Shown here: positions 6,177 through 7,326 of the stretch, piece by piece
Layout of the letters: the number at the start of each line of letters is the position of its first letter
Position numbering within the stretch: the first letter of the stretch is position 1
Source of the DNA: Geodermatophilaceae bacterium
GTDB lineage: Bacteria; Actinomycetota; Actinomycetes; Mycobacteriales; Geodermatophilaceae
Direction: 5' to 3'
Assembly (NCBI GenBank): GCA_013812385.1
Contig: JACCTM010000405.1
Location: 1 to 7,326, forward strand
Length of the DNA: 7,326 nt
Made by a program: the position numbers and the translations under genes
The notes under the pieces: generated by a model
Told to the model about the DNA's origin: nothing
The model's database searches: none
Seen by the model: the letters and a program-made list of their open reading frames with translations, nothing else

Positions 6177-6205
6177 TTGCCCGCGCCGTGCCTGCGACCT
6201 AGTGT
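6177..6205 (+). promoter_or_regulatory. Promoter candidate of parA
   Basis: TTGCCC (6177-6182) and TAGTGT (6200-6205) are separated by 17 bp and fit the actinobacterial sigma-A pattern (TTGNNN, TANNNT). Start of transcription would be near 6212, leaving a leader of about 60 bases before GTG 6274. It suggests parA-scpA is transcribed on its own and not from xerD. Confidence 0.45.
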
Positions 6206-6273
6206 CGCCGATAAGGACGCCGCCGTCAGATCACCGGTGGCAGCCGGTAGGAACCGATTCAAAGGCGGCAGTC

Positions 6274-7188
6274 GTGGCGCGACGAGGTGGCACAGAGGCC
6301 CAGGCCCTGCCCTTCTCCGACGACCCGGCCCGTCCCTCGTCGAGCCGAGCCGGCTTCCGCGGAGATCCGGTCAAGGCCCGACAACGCCCGCTTCCCGCCC
6401 CGCCGGTCCTTGATCGACATGGTCCAGCGAAGGTGATCGCGATGTGCAACCAGAAGGGTGGGGTGGGCAAGACCACGTCGACCATCAACCTGGGTGCCGC
6501 GCTGGTCGAATACGGGCGCAAGGTCCTGCTGCTGGATTTCGATCCCCAGGGCGCGCTGTCGGTCGGCCTCGGCGTCCCCGCCCATGATCTGGACCACAGC
6601 ATCTACAACGTCCTGATGGACCGCGATATCGGCATCGCCGATGTACGGCTCAAGACCAAGGTGGACGGCCTGGACCTGATCCCCAGCAACATCGACCTGG
6701 CTGCGGCCGAGGTCCAGCTGGTCAGTGAAGTCGCTCGCGAGCAGGCGCTCAAGCGTGCGCTGCGGCCGGTCATGGACGAGTACGACTACGTCTTCATCGA
6801 CTGCCAACCATCGCTGGGGCTGCTCACGGTCAACGCCCTGACCGCCGCACAGGGCGTGATCATCCCGCTGGAATGCGAATACTTCAGCTTGCGGGGGGTT
6901 GCCCTGCTCGTGGATACCATCGACAAGGTCACCGAGCGGCTGAACCCTGACCTGTCTATCACCGGCATCCTGGCGACGATGTACGACGCCCGCACGCTGC
7001 ACGCCAAGGAAGTTTTCACCCGCGTTGTGGAGGCCTTCGGGGACACCGTCTTCCAGACGGTGATCGCTCGTACCGTCCGGTTCCCGGAGACCACTGTGGC
7101 AGGTGAGCCGATCACCTCGTGGGCGCCGCACTCCCAAGGCGCGAACGCTTATCGCAACCTCGCCAAAGAGGTCGTCGCCGCCGGCTGA
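6274..7188 (+). CDS. parA: ParA/Soj-family ATPase upstream of scpA
   Basis: A 304-residue P-loop ATPase of the ParA/MinD superfamily, which forms ATP-dependent dimers on DNA and positions cargo such as chromosome regions. The deviant Walker A box KGGVGKTT is at residues 61-68, with signature Lys61 and catalytic Lys66. Walker A' follows as LLLDFDPQGAL (Asp88, Asp90), and Walker B lies in YVFIDCQPSLGLL. ECEYFSLRGVALL and RTVRFPETTVAGEPI are typical of the orphan ParA found beside scpA in actinobacteria, such as M. tuberculosis Rv1708. Some 50 N-terminal residues rich in Pro, Arg and Ser precede the ATPase core. GTG 6274 is chosen because AAAGG (6261-6265) lies eight bases upstream and the promoter candidate precedes it; the open frame back to 6031 overlaps the SDR promoter and operator. 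No parB follows; scpA begins 42 bp downstream, so the two are probably cotranscribed. Confidence 0.93.
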   Translation: MARRGGTEAQALPFSDDPARPSSSRAGFRGDPVKARQRPLPAPPVLDRHGPAKVIAMCNQKGGVGKTTSTINLGAALVEYGRKVLLLDFDPQGALSVGLGVPAHDLDHSIYNVLMDRDIGIADVRLKTKVDGLDLIPSNIDLAAAEVQLVSEVAREQALKRALRPVMDEYDYVFIDCQPSLGLLTVNALTAAQGVIIPLECEYFSLRGVALLVDTIDKVTERLNPDLSITGILATMYDARTLHAKEVFTRVVEAFGDTVFQTVIARTVRFPETTVAGEPITSWAPHSQGANAYRNLAKEVVAAG

Positions 7189-7230
7189 GCGGTCTGGGAG
7201 AGCGCGCAGCGCGGACTAGGGTGCCCCGGC

Positions 7231-7326
7231 ATGGAGGTGGGCGCTGTAGGTGCAACGGCAGCGGAGGCCGCCGCCGTGTCCGCGGACGGGCGTTTCCATG
7301 TCACGCTCACCAATTTCGAGGGCCCG
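7231..7326 (+). CDS. scpA: Segregation and condensation protein A, first 32 codons
   Basis: ScpA is the kleisin of the SMC-ScpAB condensin that compacts and segregates the chromosome. Only the N-terminus is present and the frame runs off the right edge. FHVTLTNFEGP near the end matches the opening of ScpA, where the family normally continues into FDLLL. The position directly after this type of parA agrees with the conserved actinobacterial order parA-scpA-scpB. The start is ambiguous: ATG 7231 has a weak TAGGG nine bases upstream and gives an Ala-rich leader, while GTG 7276 has a strong GGAGG (7263-7267) eight bases upstream and starts closer to the conserved region. Confidence 0.85.
   Translation, partial: MEVGAVGATAAEAAAVSADGRFHVTLTNFEGP

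Noticed and set aside
6031..6273. N-terminal extension of ParA back to ATG 6031
   Set aside because: It would start within the palindromic operator and cover the parA promoter candidate; GTG 6274 has a Shine-Dalgarno and gives a normal length.
7203..7215. GCGC-rich hairpin after parA
   Set aside because: Four-bp stem without a following T-run, and scpA starts just downstream, so it is unlikely to be a terminator.

Overview
The window is high-GC, densely packed bacterial chromosome from an actinobacterium. The evidence is strong GC bias at third codon positions, GTG/TTG/CTG starts, TANNNT-type -10 candidates, and close matches of Ald, XerD, ParA and ScpA to the mycobacterial/streptomycete versions. 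Genus cannot be fixed from the sequence; a chromosome rather than a plasmid is supported by the xerD / parA / scpA neighbourhood.

Layout. (1) 1-1353, plus: the last 450 residues of a large-subunit, KatE/HPII-type catalase, cut by the left edge. (2) 1319-1759, minus: a small ankyrin-repeat protein whose 3' end overlaps the catalase 3' end by 35 bp. (3) 1823-2314, plus: a YfcE/MJ0936-type metallophosphoesterase, divergent from the ankyrin gene across a 63-bp gap that seems to hold two back-to-back promoters. (4) 2402-3520, plus: alanine dehydrogenase (ald). (5) xerD, plus, ending at 4481; it overlaps the ald 3' end and lacks an ordinary start codon downstream of ald. (6) 4501-6005, minus: a two-gene operon of a short-chain dehydrogenase and a TetR-family regulator, with a clean 16-bp palindromic operator candidate at 6025-6040. 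(7) 6274-7188, plus: a ParA/Soj-type ATPase with its own promoter candidate. (8) 7231-7326, plus: the first 32 codons of scpA, cut by the right edge.

How they fit together. xerD, parA and scpA form a known actinobacterial chromosome-maintenance neighbourhood: dimer resolution, ParA-type positioning, and the SMC-ScpAB condensin. The SDR/TetR pair lies between xerD and parA on the opposite strand and looks like a self-regulated accessory cassette placed there. The catalase and ankyrin gene form a probable oxidative-stress pair; ankyrin partners of catalases have precedent in Pseudomonas (KatB/AnkB). The metallophosphoesterase and ald are ordinary metabolic genes.

No stretch over 300 bp lacks a gene. 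The longest gap, 6006-6273, holds the SDR operator and promoter candidates and the parA promoter candidate. I saw no tRNA, rRNA, CRISPR, insertion sequence or convincing rho-independent terminator. I found no clear sign of a wholly new system. The most useful leads are the xerD start, the SDR/TetR operator, and the overlapping catalase/ankyrin pair.
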